DNA of 64,000 nucleotides from JANXMY01 sp964251675 (GCA_964251675.1 CAXUKS010000001.1:1-64000); one strand, 5' to 3'. Numbered from the stretch's first letter, positions 17,087-25,607 are shown. Made by a program: numbers and translations. The notes: generated by a model from the letters alone, not told the origin.

Positions 17087-19099
17087 ATGGCCTACATCTC
17101 CCTTTACCGCAAATATCGGCCCCAGACGTTTGAAGACGTGGTCGGGCAGGACGCGATTACCACCGCCCTGAAAAACGCCATCGGCGAGGGCCGGGTGGCG
17201 AGCGGCTACCTGTTTACGGGCACTCGCGGGACCGCAAAAACCACCTGTGCGCGTATTCTGGCGAAAGCCCTGAACTGCATCGGGCCGGACGGGGCGGGGA
17301 CAGCCCCAAACCCCCACCCCTGCGGCGTCTGCGGGCCGTGCCGGGGCATTGCCGCGTCAGCATTTGTGGACGTGCTGGAAATGGACGCGGCCTCGCACGG
17401 CAAAGTGGACGACGTGCGCGATCTGGTCGCCTCCATCAAGTTTCCGCCGATGGAAGGCCGCTACAAGGTTTATATCATTGATGAAGCCCATCAGCTTTCG
17501 CGGGACGCGATGGATGCGTTTCTGAAGACTTTGGAAGAGCCGCCGGACCGGGTGGTGTTCGTGCTGGCGACGACCGAAATCGACAAGCTGCCGATCACCA
17601 TCGCCTCGCGCTGCCAGGTGTATGAGTTCAAGCGCGGCTCGGTGGCCCAGATCTCGTCGCGTCTGCTGGAAGTTTTAGCGAATGAAGGGGTCGGGGCGGA
17701 CCCTGCCGCCGTGACTTTGATTGCGCGGGCGGCGGACGGCTCGTACCGCGACTCGCTTTCCCTGCTGGAACAGGTCTTGGCGTATCAGCGCGAGCATCTG
17801 ACGGCAGAAGACGTGACGGTGGTTCTCGGCACGATTGGCGAGGATTTGCTGGCGCAGGTCGTGGATTTAATCGCTGACTCGGATGCCGCCGGGGCGTTTG
17901 GGCTCGCCGGGGACATTCTGGAAAGCGGCAAGGACGTTCGGCAGTTCCTCAAAAGCCTGTCCGAGCGGTTCCGGGATATGCTGTTTGTGGGGGTGGGTGC
18001 CCGGCCCGCGCAGCCCGGCGAGATTGACGACAGCGTGACCCTCCGCACGCAGGCGGCCCGATTTGCGCCCGCCGCGCTGCTGACGGCCCTGGAAACGCTG
18101 ACCGCCGCCGAGCAGGAAACCAAGCGCAGCACGCAGCACCGGCTGATTTTAGAGATGTCGCTGCTCAAATTGATGCGTCTGCCCTCGGCCCCTGCCCCGC
18201 CCACGTCGCCTGTTCTGGCGGCTCCGGCAGTATCCGTCCCTGCTGCACTCCGGCCCGCTGCCGCTAACGGAACGCAGGCTGCGCCCGCCGCAGCGGCTCC
18301 CGAGGTCCCAGTCATCCCCTATGATATACCGCCGCCGCTGGCGGAGGACGAACTGGACGCGCTGCCCGAGGACACGGAGGACGAGGAAGCAGAAAGCCTG
18401 CTGGGTCTCGGCGCTCCACAGCCAGGCGATGATGACCTGGATACGCTGCCGTTTGATGACAGCGAAGAGCCAGAAGATTCCGAAGACGACCGGCCAAGTG
18501 AGATTGTGGTTGCGCCCCCCGTCGCCGAAAGCGACTTGTATGAAGACGACGCGCCCGAAGAAGCAGAAGATGAAGAAGACTTGATGACCGTGCAGCAGGT
18601 CGCCGCCGCGCCCGTGGCCGCAGCTCCGGTGAAGCCCGCGCCTGCCGCCGGCACGCCGCCGGAGCTGCTGCGCCTGCAAAAGTCCTGGCCCGAAGTGGTC
18701 AACCGCCTCAGTGCGCGTCCAGCGACAGCAGCGGTCATCCGCGATGCCGAGCCGGTGGCCCTGCTTGGAAATGTCATCATCTTGCAGTTTTCCAGCCGCT
18801 TCAACGTGGAGAAGATCGAGGCCAACGAAAAAGGCCGTCAGGTGCTGGAAGACGCAATCAACAAAACATTGGGAGCCGATGTCGGGCCGTTCAGGGTCAA
18901 GGCCCTGCTGAAAGGCCAGCCCCTGCCAACGGGTGCGTCCGCGAAATCCCAAACTGTGGCGCAGGCCGCCCCCCCTTCCCCGCCTCTCGCAGTGCGGCAG
19001 GCCGTGCCAGCGGCTTCTGCGACAAACACGCCTGGCCCTTTTGTCGAAGAAGTAATCGCCGTGTTCGGCGGCAGACTGCTGGACGACGACGCAGAATAA
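17087..19099 (+). CDS. dnaX: DNA polymerase III subunit gamma/tau
   Basis: A 670-residue clamp-loader subunit. The N-terminal AAA+ domain has a slightly unusual Walker A GTRGTAKTT, a four-cysteine zinc site ending HPCGVCGPC and Walker B VYIIDEAHQLS. A long acidic and proline-rich linker (about 365-520) separates the clamp-loader domains from a C-terminal tau-like region. It loads the sliding clamp during replication. A TACAAT box ends 8 nt before the ATG, so the message is probably leaderless. It is followed by ybaB and recR, the conserved recombination cluster. I saw no slippery A-run for a gamma product. Confidence 0.96.
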   Translation: MAYISLYRKYRPQTFEDVVGQDAITTALKNAIGEGRVASGYLFTGTRGTAKTTCARILAKALNCIGPDGAGTAPNPHPCGVCGPCRGIAASAFVDVLEMDAASHGKVDDVRDLVASIKFPPMEGRYKVYIIDEAHQLSRDAMDAFLKTLEEPPDRVVFVLATTEIDKLPITIASRCQVYEFKRGSVAQISSRLLEVLANEGVGADPAAVTLIARAADGSYRDSLSLLEQVLAYQREHLTAEDVTVVLGTIGEDLLAQVVDLIADSDAAGAFGLAGDILESGKDVRQFLKSLSERFRDMLFVGVGARPAQPGEIDDSVTLRTQAARFAPAALLTALETLTAAEQETKRSTQHRLILEMSLLKLMRLPSAPAPPTSPVLAAPAVSVPAALRPAAANGTQAAPAAAAPEVPVIPYDIPPPLAEDELDALPEDTEDEEAESLLGLGAPQPGDDDLDTLPFDDSEEPEDSEDDRPSEIVVAPPVAESDLYEDDAPEEAEDEEDLMTVQQVAAAPVAAAPVKPAPAAGTPPELLRLQKSWPEVVNRLSARPATAAVIRDAEPVALLGNVIILQFSSRFNVEKIEANEKGRQVLEDAINKTLGADVGPFRVKALLKGQPLPTGASAKSQTVAQAAPPSPPLAVRQAVPAASATNTPGPFVEEVIAVFGGRLLDDDAE

Positions 19100-19123
19100 A
19101 TAACCAACTAGCACAAGGATAAA

Positions 19124-19492
19124 ATGATGGCAAACCCCTTTGGAAAAATGCCCGGCGGCAAGATGCCCGGCGGGCTGGGCGATTTGATGAAGCAGGCGCA
19201 GAAGGCGATGGAAGAAGCCTCCCGCGTGGAAGCGGAGCTGGACGAAGCGCGGGTGGAAGGCCAGTCCGGCGGCGGCCTGGTGAAAGTCACTGCGACCGGC
19301 AAAGCCGAGGTGCTGACCATCAAAATCGCCAAAGAAGTCGTAGACCCCGAAGATGTCGAGGCGCTAGAAGATTTGGTGACGCTGGCCGTCCGCGAAGCCG
19401 TGGACAAAGCCAATGCCATGCGCGAAGAGCGCCTGAAAAGCGTCATGCCTTCCGGCATGGGCGGCGGCAGCGGCCTCGGTGGCCTGTTTTAG
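19124..19492 (+). CDS. ybaB: YbaB/EbfC family nucleoid-associated protein
   Basis: A 122-residue DNA-binding protein of the YbaB/EbfC family. The N-terminus is glycine/methionine-rich (FGKMPGGKMPGGLGDLMKQA), followed by the family's long helix and the GGLVKVTATGKAEV beta-hairpin, then the dimerisation helix. It ends in a glycine-rich tail. AAGGAT lies just before the paired ATGs; the first (19124) is used. It stands between dnaX and recR, as in most bacteria. Confidence 0.95.
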   Translation: MMANPFGKMPGGKMPGGLGDLMKQAQKAMEEASRVEAELDEARVEGQSGGGLVKVTATGKAEVLTIKIAKEVVDPEDVEALEDLVTLAVREAVDKANAMREERLKSVMPSGMGGGSGLGGLF

Positions 19493-19504
19493 AACCTAAA
19501 GGTT

Positions 19505-19631
19505 CGAGGGGTTGAAAACCCCTCGCTCGGGGAGGCGTCCTTCGGACGGAGGAAGCACGGAGCCTGTGTCTCCGGGCCTTAATCTTCCACCCGGAGGGTG
19601 CCTCTCCTAGCGAGGGGTTTTCAACCCCTCG
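19505..19631. repeat. 127-bp inverted-repeat element, copy 1
   Basis: Both ends are palindromes: GAGGGGTTGAAAACCCCTC within 19505-19525 and GAGGGGTTTTCAACCCCTC within 19611-19631. Inner arms also pair (GAGGCGTCC with the GGGTGCCTC region). Copies of the same 127-bp length occur at 37461 and 56884. It lies between ybaB and recR and carries no gene. Confidence 0.85.
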
Positions 19632-19654
19632 CTTACTCGTTTCCACAAAGCACT

Positions 19655-20263
19655 ATGGCAGTTTATTATCCCAAGCCTCTGGCCCGGCTGGTTGGCGAAT
19701 TTGAAAAGCTTCCCGGCATCGGCCCCAAAAGCGCCCAGCGGCTGGCCTTCCATGTCATGCGCCTGCCTGAGGAGGAGGCCCGCGCCCTCGCGGATGCCCT
19801 GACCACCATCAAAGCCAGCATCAAGTTCTGCCGCATCTGCCACAACTACTCCGAAGGCGAGGTGTGCGAGATTTGCGCAGACCCGCGTCGCGACCATGCT
19901 CTGCTGTGCGTCGTCGCCGAGCCGCGTGACCTGATTGCGATGGAAAAGACCGCCGAATTCAAGGGCGTCTACCACGTTCTGCAGGGCGTCATCTCGCCAC
20001 TCGATGGTGTGGGACCGGATAAGCTCAATATCCGCGACTTGCAGGCCCGCGTTGCCGAGGCGGACCCGAAAGTGGAGGAAGTGATTTTAGCCACCAACCC
20101 CACGGTGGAAGGCGACACGACTTCTATGTACGTCGCCAGTATTTTGAAGCCGCTGGGTGTTAAAGTCACCCGCATCGCCCACGGAATGCCGGTCGGCGGC
20201 GATCTGGACTATGCCGACCAGGCGACGCTCATACAGGCGTATGAGTACCGGCGGGAGCTGTAA
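19655..20263 (+). CDS. recR: Recombination mediator RecR
   Basis: A 202-residue protein with the family order: helix-hairpin-helix (KLPGIGPKSAQRLAFH), four-cysteine zinc finger (CRICHNYSEGEVCEIC), Toprim domain (LLCVVAEPRDLIAMEKT, then GVYHVLQG) and the C-terminal ITRIAHGMPVGGDLDYADQ-like segment, here TRIAHGMPVGGDLDYAD. RecR works with RecO and RecF to load RecA on gapped DNA. I chose ATG 19655; earlier in-frame codons come from the repeat element. Its last 35 bp overlap the end of the convergent sanA-like gene. Confidence 0.96.
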   Translation: MAVYYPKPLARLVGEFEKLPGIGPKSAQRLAFHVMRLPEEEARALADALTTIKASIKFCRICHNYSEGEVCEICADPRRDHALLCVVAEPRDLIAMEKTAEFKGVYHVLQGVISPLDGVGPDKLNIRDLQARVAEADPKVEEVILATNPTVEGDTTSMYVASILKPLGVKVTRIAHGMPVGGDLDYADQATLIQAYEYRREL

Positions 20264-20900
20264 ACAGCGGCTCCGGCTTGCCGAGATATTTAGGGCGGGG
20301 ATGGGTTACCATAACCTGCCACCAGGCAACTTCGACGGCAGCGATCTCACGCAGGTCAAAGCCTGCTTGCCCGGCGTAGCGATGTCGGGCGGCGTCCACC
20401 CCGATCATATCTAAACCCAGTTTTTCGCCCAGAAACAGGGCACGGGGCAGGTGATAACGCTGCGTGACCAAAATCGCGGAGCGAACGCCGAAAATCTCCC
20501 GTGCCCGGTACAGGCTGTCATAGGTGCGAAAACCCGCGTAGTCGCAGACAATGTCGCGGGCGGGTATCCCCTCCGCGATGGCCTGCTGCTTCATATCCTC
20601 CGGTTCGTTATAGCCGTCGCGCCCATTGTCTCCCGTCATCAGCAACTTCTGGACTTTGCCCGCTTTGTACAGCTCGACGCCCGTAGTCACACGGTCCGTG
20701 AGTATATCCCCGGCTGCTCCGAAGACGATGGCGACGGGGCGGCTCGGGGCGGCGGCGGCAGAGGGTACGATCAAACGGCGGGTCTGTTGGACGTCCGCAT
20801 AAATCCACAAGCCTCCCAGACAGCAGACCGCAAACACGGCCAGCAATATCTTACGCAGGGTGAGACGTTTCCGGCTGCCCCTCTTAAAGATAGATTTCAT
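20229..20900 (-). CDS. SanA/YdcF-like DUF218 protein
   Basis: A 223-residue protein with one N-terminal membrane anchor (about residues 15-35) and a DUF218 domain: VAIVFGAAGD, KLLMTGDNG, a central YDSLYRAREIF and LVTQRYHLPRALFL. Family members such as SanA affect envelope permeability and vancomycin resistance; the reaction is not settled. The start at 20900 is preferred over an extension to 20975 because the extension lacks a ribosome site and its sequence is atypical. It is convergent with recR. Confidence 0.85.
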   Translation of the reverse strand: MKSIFKRGSRKRLTLRKILLAVFAVCCLGGLWIYADVQQTRRLIVPSAAAAPSRPVAIVFGAAGDILTDRVTTGVELYKAGKVQKLLMTGDNGRDGYNEPEDMKQQAIAEGIPARDIVCDYAGFRTYDSLYRAREIFGVRSAILVTQRYHLPRALFLGEKLGLDMIGVDAARHRYAGQAGFDLREIAAVEVAWWQVMVTHPRPKYLGKPEPLFTAPAGTHTPV

Positions 20901-21010
20901 ACACACACTATTCGTGAGATGCGCCGGAAATCCTGCTTGCCAAGCCACTGCCGTTTCGGGTAGAATAGGAATCAATGACGGGCTAAGTTTTTAGAAGGAC
21001 GAATACGATT

Positions 21011-21901
21011 ATGGCGGAAGAACAGAAGTCAACCTGGAAAACAAAGGTGGGACTGGCCGAAATGCTCAAGGGCGGCGTCATCATGGACGTCATCAACCCC
21101 GAGCAGGCGATTATCGCCGAAGAAGCGGGCGCAGTGGCGGTAATGGCACTGGAACGGGTCCCCGCCGACATCCGGCGCGACGGCGGCGTGGCCCGAATGT
21201 CCGACCCCAAGATGATCAAGGAAATCATCGATGTCGTGACCATCCCCGTCATGGCAAAAGCCCGGATTGGGCACAGGGTAGAAGCACAGATTTTGCAGGC
21301 GCTGGGCGTGGACTTCATCGACGAGTCCGAGGTGCTGACCCCTGCCGATGACGCCTATCATATCGACAAGCATGCGTTCAAGGTCCCCTTCGTTTGCGGC
21401 TGCCGCGATCTGGGCGAGGCCCTGCGCCGCATTGGCGAAGGCGCGGCCATGATCCGCACCAAAGGCGAGGCCGGGTCGGGCAATGTCGTGGAGGCGGTTC
21501 GGCACATGAGAACCGTGCTGGGCGGCGTGCGCCGCCTGCAGTCGCTGCCGTTTGAGGAGCTGATGACGGAAGCCAAGAACCTCGGCGCCCCGTATGAGCT
21601 GATCGTGGAAATCCATCGCACCGGCAAGCTGCCCGTGCCGAACTTCAGCGCGGGCGGCATTGCCACCCCCGCCGACGCGGCGCTGATGCGGCAGCTTGGG
21701 GCGGAGGCCGTCTTTGTCGGCTCCGGTATTTACAAGTCCGGCGACCCGCGCCGCCGCGCCAAAGCGATTGTGGATGCCTGCACGCACTTCGATAACCCGG
21801 AGATTTTGGCCGAGGTTTCCAATGACATCGGCGAGCCGATGGTCGGTATTAATATCAGCATTCTGCCTAAAGAAGAACTTATGGCGAATCGGGGCTGGTA
21901 A
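21011..21901 (+). CDS. pdxS: Pyridoxal 5'-phosphate synthase, synthase subunit PdxS
   Basis: A 296-residue (beta/alpha)8 enzyme that makes PLP from ribose 5-phosphate, glyceraldehyde 3-phosphate and ammonia. Family signatures are near-identical: MLKGGVIMDV, VMALERVPADIR, the catalytic lysine in VMAKARIGH, FVCGCRDLGEAL and the phosphate-binding GSGIYKSGDP. AGAAGGA precedes the ATG. A TAGAAT box about 45 nt upstream suggests its own promoter. The glutaminase partner PdxT is not adjacent here. It ends at a strong terminator. Confidence 0.97.
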   Translation: MAEEQKSTWKTKVGLAEMLKGGVIMDVINPEQAIIAEEAGAVAVMALERVPADIRRDGGVARMSDPKMIKEIIDVVTIPVMAKARIGHRVEAQILQALGVDFIDESEVLTPADDAYHIDKHAFKVPFVCGCRDLGEALRRIGEGAAMIRTKGEAGSGNVVEAVRHMRTVLGGVRRLQSLPFEELMTEAKNLGAPYELIVEIHRTGKLPVPNFSAGGIATPADAALMRQLGAEAVFVGSGIYKSGDPRRRAKAIVDACTHFDNPEILAEVSNDIGEPMVGINISILPKEELMANRGW

Positions 21902-21925
21902 TCCCCGGCCCGGCTCAGAACACAG

Positions 21926-21957
21926 GGGCGGCGAGATTGACTCGCCGCCCTTTTTTT
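21926..21957 (+). terminator. Rho-independent terminator of pdxS
   Basis: GGGCGGCGAG (21926-21935) pairs exactly with CTCGCCGCCC (21941-21950), loop ATTGA, then seven T. It lies 24 bp after pdxS. Confidence 0.93.
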
Positions 21958-21964
21958 ATTTATT

Positions 21965-23314
21965 ATGTCATCACAAAAATTAGAACCGAATACGTCAGCC
22001 GTACATTCAGGAACCGCCGCGCTTTTTATTGATTGGGAAAACTTTAAATACAGCCTCTATGAAGTCAGCCGACTGCCCGATATTGCGGCGCTTCTTCGCA
22101 CAGTGAAGCAGCGGTATGGACGCCCCGTCATTGCCCGTGCTTTTGCGGATTGGCAGGATTATTATCATCGCCGCTCCTGGGATCAGATGAACTTGTACCA
22201 TGCGGGCATCGAGCCGGTGTATGTGCCGACCCGCAAATCGCCGTTCGGGCAGGACCGGATTAAAAACAGTGTGGACGTTCGCATGAGTCTGGACTGTCTG
22301 GAAGTGGCGGTCGCACACCCGGAAATAGAAACATTTGTGCTGGTCGCAGGCGATGCCGACTTTCTGCATGTCGTCGCCGCCCTGCATCGCCGGGGCGTCA
22401 AAGTCGTCATGGTCAGCGTGTCCGGCAGCACGTCGGGGCGTCTCACCGAGGCTGTGGATGAGATGGTGTTTTACGATCAAGAGATTGACCGGGAAGGAGA
22501 GCCGGGGCCGGTGACGCCGCCCGAAGATACCCCTCTGCCTGCCGTGATTGCCGTTCCCCCACTTCCGGCACTGCCGGTGATTTCAGCCCCGCCGTCACCG
22601 CCCATGCGCTCTCAGCTGCCCGCGCTGACACCCCGCCCGGAGCCAACACTGGAAGCCGCGCAGCAGATGCTGGTGCGTCTGGTGCGCGAGCAGCGCGATT
22701 CGGAGGGCGGACGCAATTACCCACCGCTGCTGTCGTGGCTGGGCATTCAGATGAAGGACCGCCTGCCCCGATTTAATTTTGAGAAACACGGCTTCACGCG
22801 CCTGAAAGAGCTGACGCTGGCGATGCAGGCACAGGGAATGCTGCTGGTGGAAGCGCAGGGCATGGTGGACCGCGTCTGGCTGCCTGAAGATGAGGCGCTG
22901 GTCGCCAAGCCGCCGCCCGTGCCGCCCGCACTGGCCGCCGCACTGGCCGAGCCGGACGACATCCCTGATTATCAGCGCAATGACTTTGCAGACATTGTGC
23001 TGACGGCGATTGACATTCAGAACAGTCACCGCGAGTACATGGCGAAGGGACTGCTGGCACGGTTTTTGTATAACAAAGGCCACTGGGACCCCGCCGACCT
23101 GCCCCCGCAGGCCGCGCCGCTGCGCTCGGAAGAATGGCGCTACCGGGAGCAGCCGGAAATCCATAAAATCATTGAAGACACGCTGGACCGGGGGGTCCTG
23201 CGACGGATTGCGTATCTTGACCCGGACAGCGGCAGCGAAATCCCCGCGCTGGAGCTGGACGAAGAGCATGCGTTTGTCCGCAAGACGCTGGCCGAAGATC
23301 AGCTTCGGCGTTAG
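21965..23314 (+). CDS. NYN-domain (PIN-like) ribonuclease candidate
   Basis: A 449-residue protein. Residues 15-165 form a NYN/LabA-type PIN-like domain with its acidic residues in LFIDWENFK, SVDVRMSLD and LVAGDADFLHV. A proline-rich linker (about 180-225) follows. Two winged-helix-like modules fill the C-terminal half, the first OST-HTH/LOTUS-like (YPPLLSWLGIQMKDRLPRFN). The family acts on RNA. The gene lies immediately downstream of pdxS and convergent to the Ro gene, 43 bp away, so an RNA-related role in the Ro neighbourhood is possible. Start at ATG 21965, which directly follows the pdxS terminator. Confidence 0.82.
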   Translation: MSSQKLEPNTSAVHSGTAALFIDWENFKYSLYEVSRLPDIAALLRTVKQRYGRPVIARAFADWQDYYHRRSWDQMNLYHAGIEPVYVPTRKSPFGQDRIKNSVDVRMSLDCLEVAVAHPEIETFVLVAGDADFLHVVAALHRRGVKVVMVSVSGSTSGRLTEAVDEMVFYDQEIDREGEPGPVTPPEDTPLPAVIAVPPLPALPVISAPPSPPMRSQLPALTPRPEPTLEAAQQMLVRLVREQRDSEGGRNYPPLLSWLGIQMKDRLPRFNFEKHGFTRLKELTLAMQAQGMLLVEAQGMVDRVWLPEDEALVAKPPPVPPALAAALAEPDDIPDYQRNDFADIVLTAIDIQNSHREYMAKGLLARFLYNKGHWDPADLPPQAAPLRSEEWRYREQPEIHKIIEDTLDRGVLRRIAYLDPDSGSEIPALELDEEHAFVRKTLAEDQLRR

Positions 23315-23357
23315 CCAAGCGAACGCGCCCGGCACACTTTGTGCCGGGCGCTTTGTG

Positions 23358-24998
23358 TTAGGCCGCCGCGAAGTCGCTCATCACGGTCGGCGCAGCCGTG
23401 TCGAATCCAACGACATCGAGGGTTCCCAGGTCATCGGGGTCAGAAATGCTGAACCCATTCGAGACCATGCCGCAAACGATGAGCTTGGCGGGAATGCCCA
23501 TCGCGTCCCGGTATTGACGCAGTGCCTGCACCGGGTGAACAGCCCCGGCCCATGTTTCCGAGTCCGTATAGACCACGAAGACATCGGCTTCCACGCGGTT
23601 TTTCAGCGCCCACGTCATCGGCAGGGCGCAGTCGGTCCCGCCGAAAGGCAGACCGCTGACCGTCTTGACTACGTCGTCGAGCCGCTGCCGGGGCGAAATC
23701 GCCAGCGGGGTAAGAGCGGCCTCGCCGCCATACATCCCGCCGTAGCCGCCCGCCCCTGCCGTGAACGCGACAGCCTGGTAATCTGCCTCGGTGGCCGCCG
23801 TGATCAGCGCCATCGTGGCACTGGCGACACGCGGGGTCAGGCCGAGGACACCGGCGATTTGTCCCGCCTCCATTGATCCCGAAACATCCAGCGCCAGCAG
23901 CCACCGCTTGGCGGTGGGCGTGATGCTGCCGAACGAGGCATAAAATGCTGCGTCCAAAGCGTCCACCACCGAGGTCACGGGCGACCAGGTGTTCCCGCCG
24001 CGCTCGCCGTGGCCCTGCGCGTAGGTCTTCAGGGCAGACAGCACGGCAATCGGGTGAACCCGCGCCCGTCGCAGCCGGTCGGCGTCAGAAAGCTGCGCGA
24101 CCACCTTCCGGGTCGCCTCGCTCCCCGCTGCCAGCAGTCCCACGCGGGTCAGGGTCGCCAGATTACGGATGAGTGCCATCGTCGGCATCTCTTCCAGCAG
24201 AGCGGCCCAGACCTCACGGTCAGATAGCCAGTGGGTCGGAACCACCTCTCGGGGCAGGCGATACTCGCGGATCAGCCCGGCGATTTCCCCTGCCGTGCCT
24301 GCCGCCTTTGCCCGTTCCGCCGCCCAGATCAGCCGCAGAACTGCGTCCGGGTGGGGATGCTCCCCGACCCCCGGCCAGCCCTGCGTGAGCCAGTAGTACA
24401 GCCCGCGCCGGGTGTCGTCTTCGGGTTTCGGATGCGACAGCCGCAGCAGGTCCCGGTGGCTCCAGCCGTCGCGCTGTCCATACTTGATAGCCTGATACGC
24501 CAGCTTGTCGGCGGGCATTCCCGCGTACCAGTTCCCCACCGCCTGCCGCAGTCCCCGGCCCCAGCCGCGCATTCCGTCCACAAACTGCGCGAAGTGGAAC
24601 AGGTGGGTCCCCGTCCGGGCTACAGCGGGCAGCGCCGCCAGCGCCCGGCGGCGGGTGTCGTCATCGCCGAACGACGCCGCGACAGCCAGCGCAAACAGCG
24701 CGGGGTCGTTCTTCGGCGCACGTCCCGCTTCCGAGACGGCGACGATCTCCCGCACGACCCGCGCCCCATCGAGCGCAAGGCAGCGGCGCACCGCCTCGGC
24801 ATTCTCGAGCGACAGCGTCCGCTCAGCCGCATAGTAGGAGCCGCCTTCGGAACCCAGCACCAGGAACCGCGCCAGCCGCGTCCAGTCGTTCACGACGAAC
24901 GAGTACCCGCCCGCGCTGTTTTTGACCTGCGCCGTGCCAGGGATACGCTCGGTTTGCGGCGTCTCCTTCTTGCTGAACACCGTCTTCAAATACGTCAT
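23358..24998 (-). CDS. rsr: Bacterial Ro60 orthologue (TROVE domain plus vWA domain)
   Basis: A 546-residue Ro/TROVE protein. The N-terminal region (1-350) is the HEAT-repeat-like ring that binds misfolded or Y RNA (GGYSFVVNDWTRLARFLVLG, then WSHRDLLRLSHPKP). The C-terminal vWA domain has an intact MIDAS, D371-V-S373-G-S375 in LALDVSGSM. Bacterial Ro proteins pair with Y RNAs and exonucleases in rRNA maturation, RNA decay and stress survival. It is preceded on the same strand by six Y-type RNAs and a seventh Ro-motif in its own 5' UTR. AAAGGAG 8 nt before the ATG decides the start. Confidence 0.95.
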   Translation of the reverse strand: MTYLKTVFSKKETPQTERIPGTAQVKNSAGGYSFVVNDWTRLARFLVLGSEGGSYYAAERTLSLENAEAVRRCLALDGARVVREIVAVSEAGRAPKNDPALFALAVAASFGDDDTRRRALAALPAVARTGTHLFHFAQFVDGMRGWGRGLRQAVGNWYAGMPADKLAYQAIKYGQRDGWSHRDLLRLSHPKPEDDTRRGLYYWLTQGWPGVGEHPHPDAVLRLIWAAERAKAAGTAGEIAGLIREYRLPREVVPTHWLSDREVWAALLEEMPTMALIRNLATLTRVGLLAAGSEATRKVVAQLSDADRLRRARVHPIAVLSALKTYAQGHGERGGNTWSPVTSVVDALDAAFYASFGSITPTAKRWLLALDVSGSMEAGQIAGVLGLTPRVASATMALITAATEADYQAVAFTAGAGGYGGMYGGEAALTPLAISPRQRLDDVVKTVSGLPFGGTDCALPMTWALKNRVEADVFVVYTDSETWAGAVHPVQALRQYRDAMGIPAKLIVCGMVSNGFSISDPDDLGTLDVVGFDTAAPTVMSDFAAA

Positions 24999-25050
24999 TG
25001 TTTTGTCTCCTTTCGGCCCGGAGTCCAGGCAAGTGCTGGGCAGACAAAAC
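24996..25050 (-). promoter_or_regulatory. Y-RNA-like stem over the ribosome binding site of the Ro gene
   Basis: Read on the minus strand, GUUUUGUCU (25050-25042) pairs perfectly with AGACAAAAC (25008-25000). Inside lies CACUUGCCUGG, a 3-nt loop and CCGGGCCGAAAGGAG. UUGCCYG and GGGCCG are the two halves of the Ro-binding signature seen in the neighbouring Y RNAs. The Shine-Dalgarno AAAGGAG (25013-25007) lies in the internal loop where Y RNAs have the bases touched by Ro. The GRUUAYC part is missing. This looks like an operator for repression by the Ro protein itself. Confidence 0.7.
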
Positions 25051-25102
25051 GGCCCGCCCGTATCACATCCTAATCACATCCTATCAAGATTCGTACCAAG
25101 TC

Positions 25103-25247
25103 TGCTGAAGAGCGGCAGGATTTGCACCTGCAGCCTCCTACTTAACAGGTAACCATTGCCCATCGGCCCGGAGGTCCCAGGCAAAGGTGAGGAAATGGAG
25201 GAAGCCTTGCGGCTTTCAGGCGCTCTGCTAATTGAGCTACGCTCTTC
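25103..25247 (-). ncRNA. tRNA-Y chimeric RNA (third pair)
   Basis: The 5' end GAAGAGCG pairs with the 3' end CGCUCUUC, followed by AGCA. UA then a D arm (GCUC-loop-GAGC) follow the acceptor strand. A T arm GCAGG-UGCAAAU-CCUGC precedes the 3' strand. No anticodon arm exists. In its place are a GNRA-capped hairpin (AAGCC-GCAA-GGCUU) and a Ro-binding stem: UUUGCCUGG, a short loop, CCGGGCCG, 9 nt, GGUUACC (25154-25148). It starts 5 nt after the preceding Y RNA. Confidence 0.85.
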
Positions 25248-25252
25248 GTGTT

Positions 25253-25358
25253 AAGTTCAGGCAAGGGATACGCTGGGAATGTAGACAGATTTGCAATCTG
25301 TCCCCTTTGCAGGTTTACTTTTCAAGAGTAGATAACCCAGACGTTTCGGCCCGAACTC
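25253..25358 (-). ncRNA. Y RNA (third pair)
   Basis: The ends pair: AGUUCGGGC (25357-25349) with GCCUGAACU (25262-25254). The 5' strand carries GGGCCG, 9 nt, GGUUAUC (25337-25331), almost the sequence that Ro60 reads in animal Y RNAs. The 3' strand has CCCUUGCCUG. The distal part folds like the tRNA-mimic module of bacterial YrlA: a GCAA-capped hairpin (CCU-GCAA-AGG) and a T-arm look-alike ACAGA-UUGCAAA-UCUGU. Confidence 0.9.
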
Positions 25359-25379
25359 TATTCTTTTGTCTCTTACATT

Positions 25380-25507
25380 CACGGAGGCGGTCGGATTCGA
25401 ACCGACGACCCGGTAACCATTCTCCTGCGGCCCAAAACGATCAGAAACTAGAATGGGCAAAAAACGGAAACGGCGTATATTCTGCTCTACCTCTGAGCTA
25501 CGCCCCC
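25380..25507 (-). ncRNA. tRNA-Y chimeric RNA (second pair)
   Basis: Acceptor-like GGGGGCG (25507-25501) pairs with CGCCUCC (25389-25383). UA plus D arm GCUC-AGAGGUA-GAGC and a perfect T arm GUCGG-UUCGAAU-CCGAC are present, so a tRNA scan could call it. The anticodon arm is replaced by a Ro-type stem with UUUUUUGCCCA, a longer distal loop, UGGGCCG, 9 nt and GGUUACC (25418-25412). No CCA is encoded (GUG follows the acceptor strand). It begins 6 nt after the short Y RNA. Confidence 0.85.
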
Positions 25508-25513
25508 TTTGAG

Positions 25514-25580
25514 CCGTTCGGGCAAATGGTGTGGCTGGAAGTTTATTTTGCAGACAACGCAGCCATGACGGCCCGAACTT
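25514..25580 (-). ncRNA. Short Y RNA without tRNA-like module (second pair)
   Basis: A 67-nt RNA whose ends pair exactly: GUUCGGGC (25578-25571) with GCCCGAAC (25523-25516). GGGCCG and CCAUUUGCCCG, the two halves of the Ro signature, are present, followed by a second stem (GGCUG/CAGCC) and a plain loop of about 22 nt. The GRUUAYC box is weaker here (GUUGUC at 25558-25553). It is reduced to the Ro-binding module. Confidence 0.75.
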
Positions 25581-25607
25581 CGTTTTGACAATTTTGCTAT
25601 TCAGTTA

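Noticed and set aside
17087..19099. Gamma/tau programmed frameshift in dnaX
   Set aside because: I found no A-rich slippery heptamer followed by a hairpin at the expected place, so only tau is annotated.
20974..20985. Mini-ORF ATG ACG GGC TAA before pdxS
   Set aside because: It follows a TAGAAT box and could be a leaderless uORF, but three codons with no supporting context are not enough to annotate.
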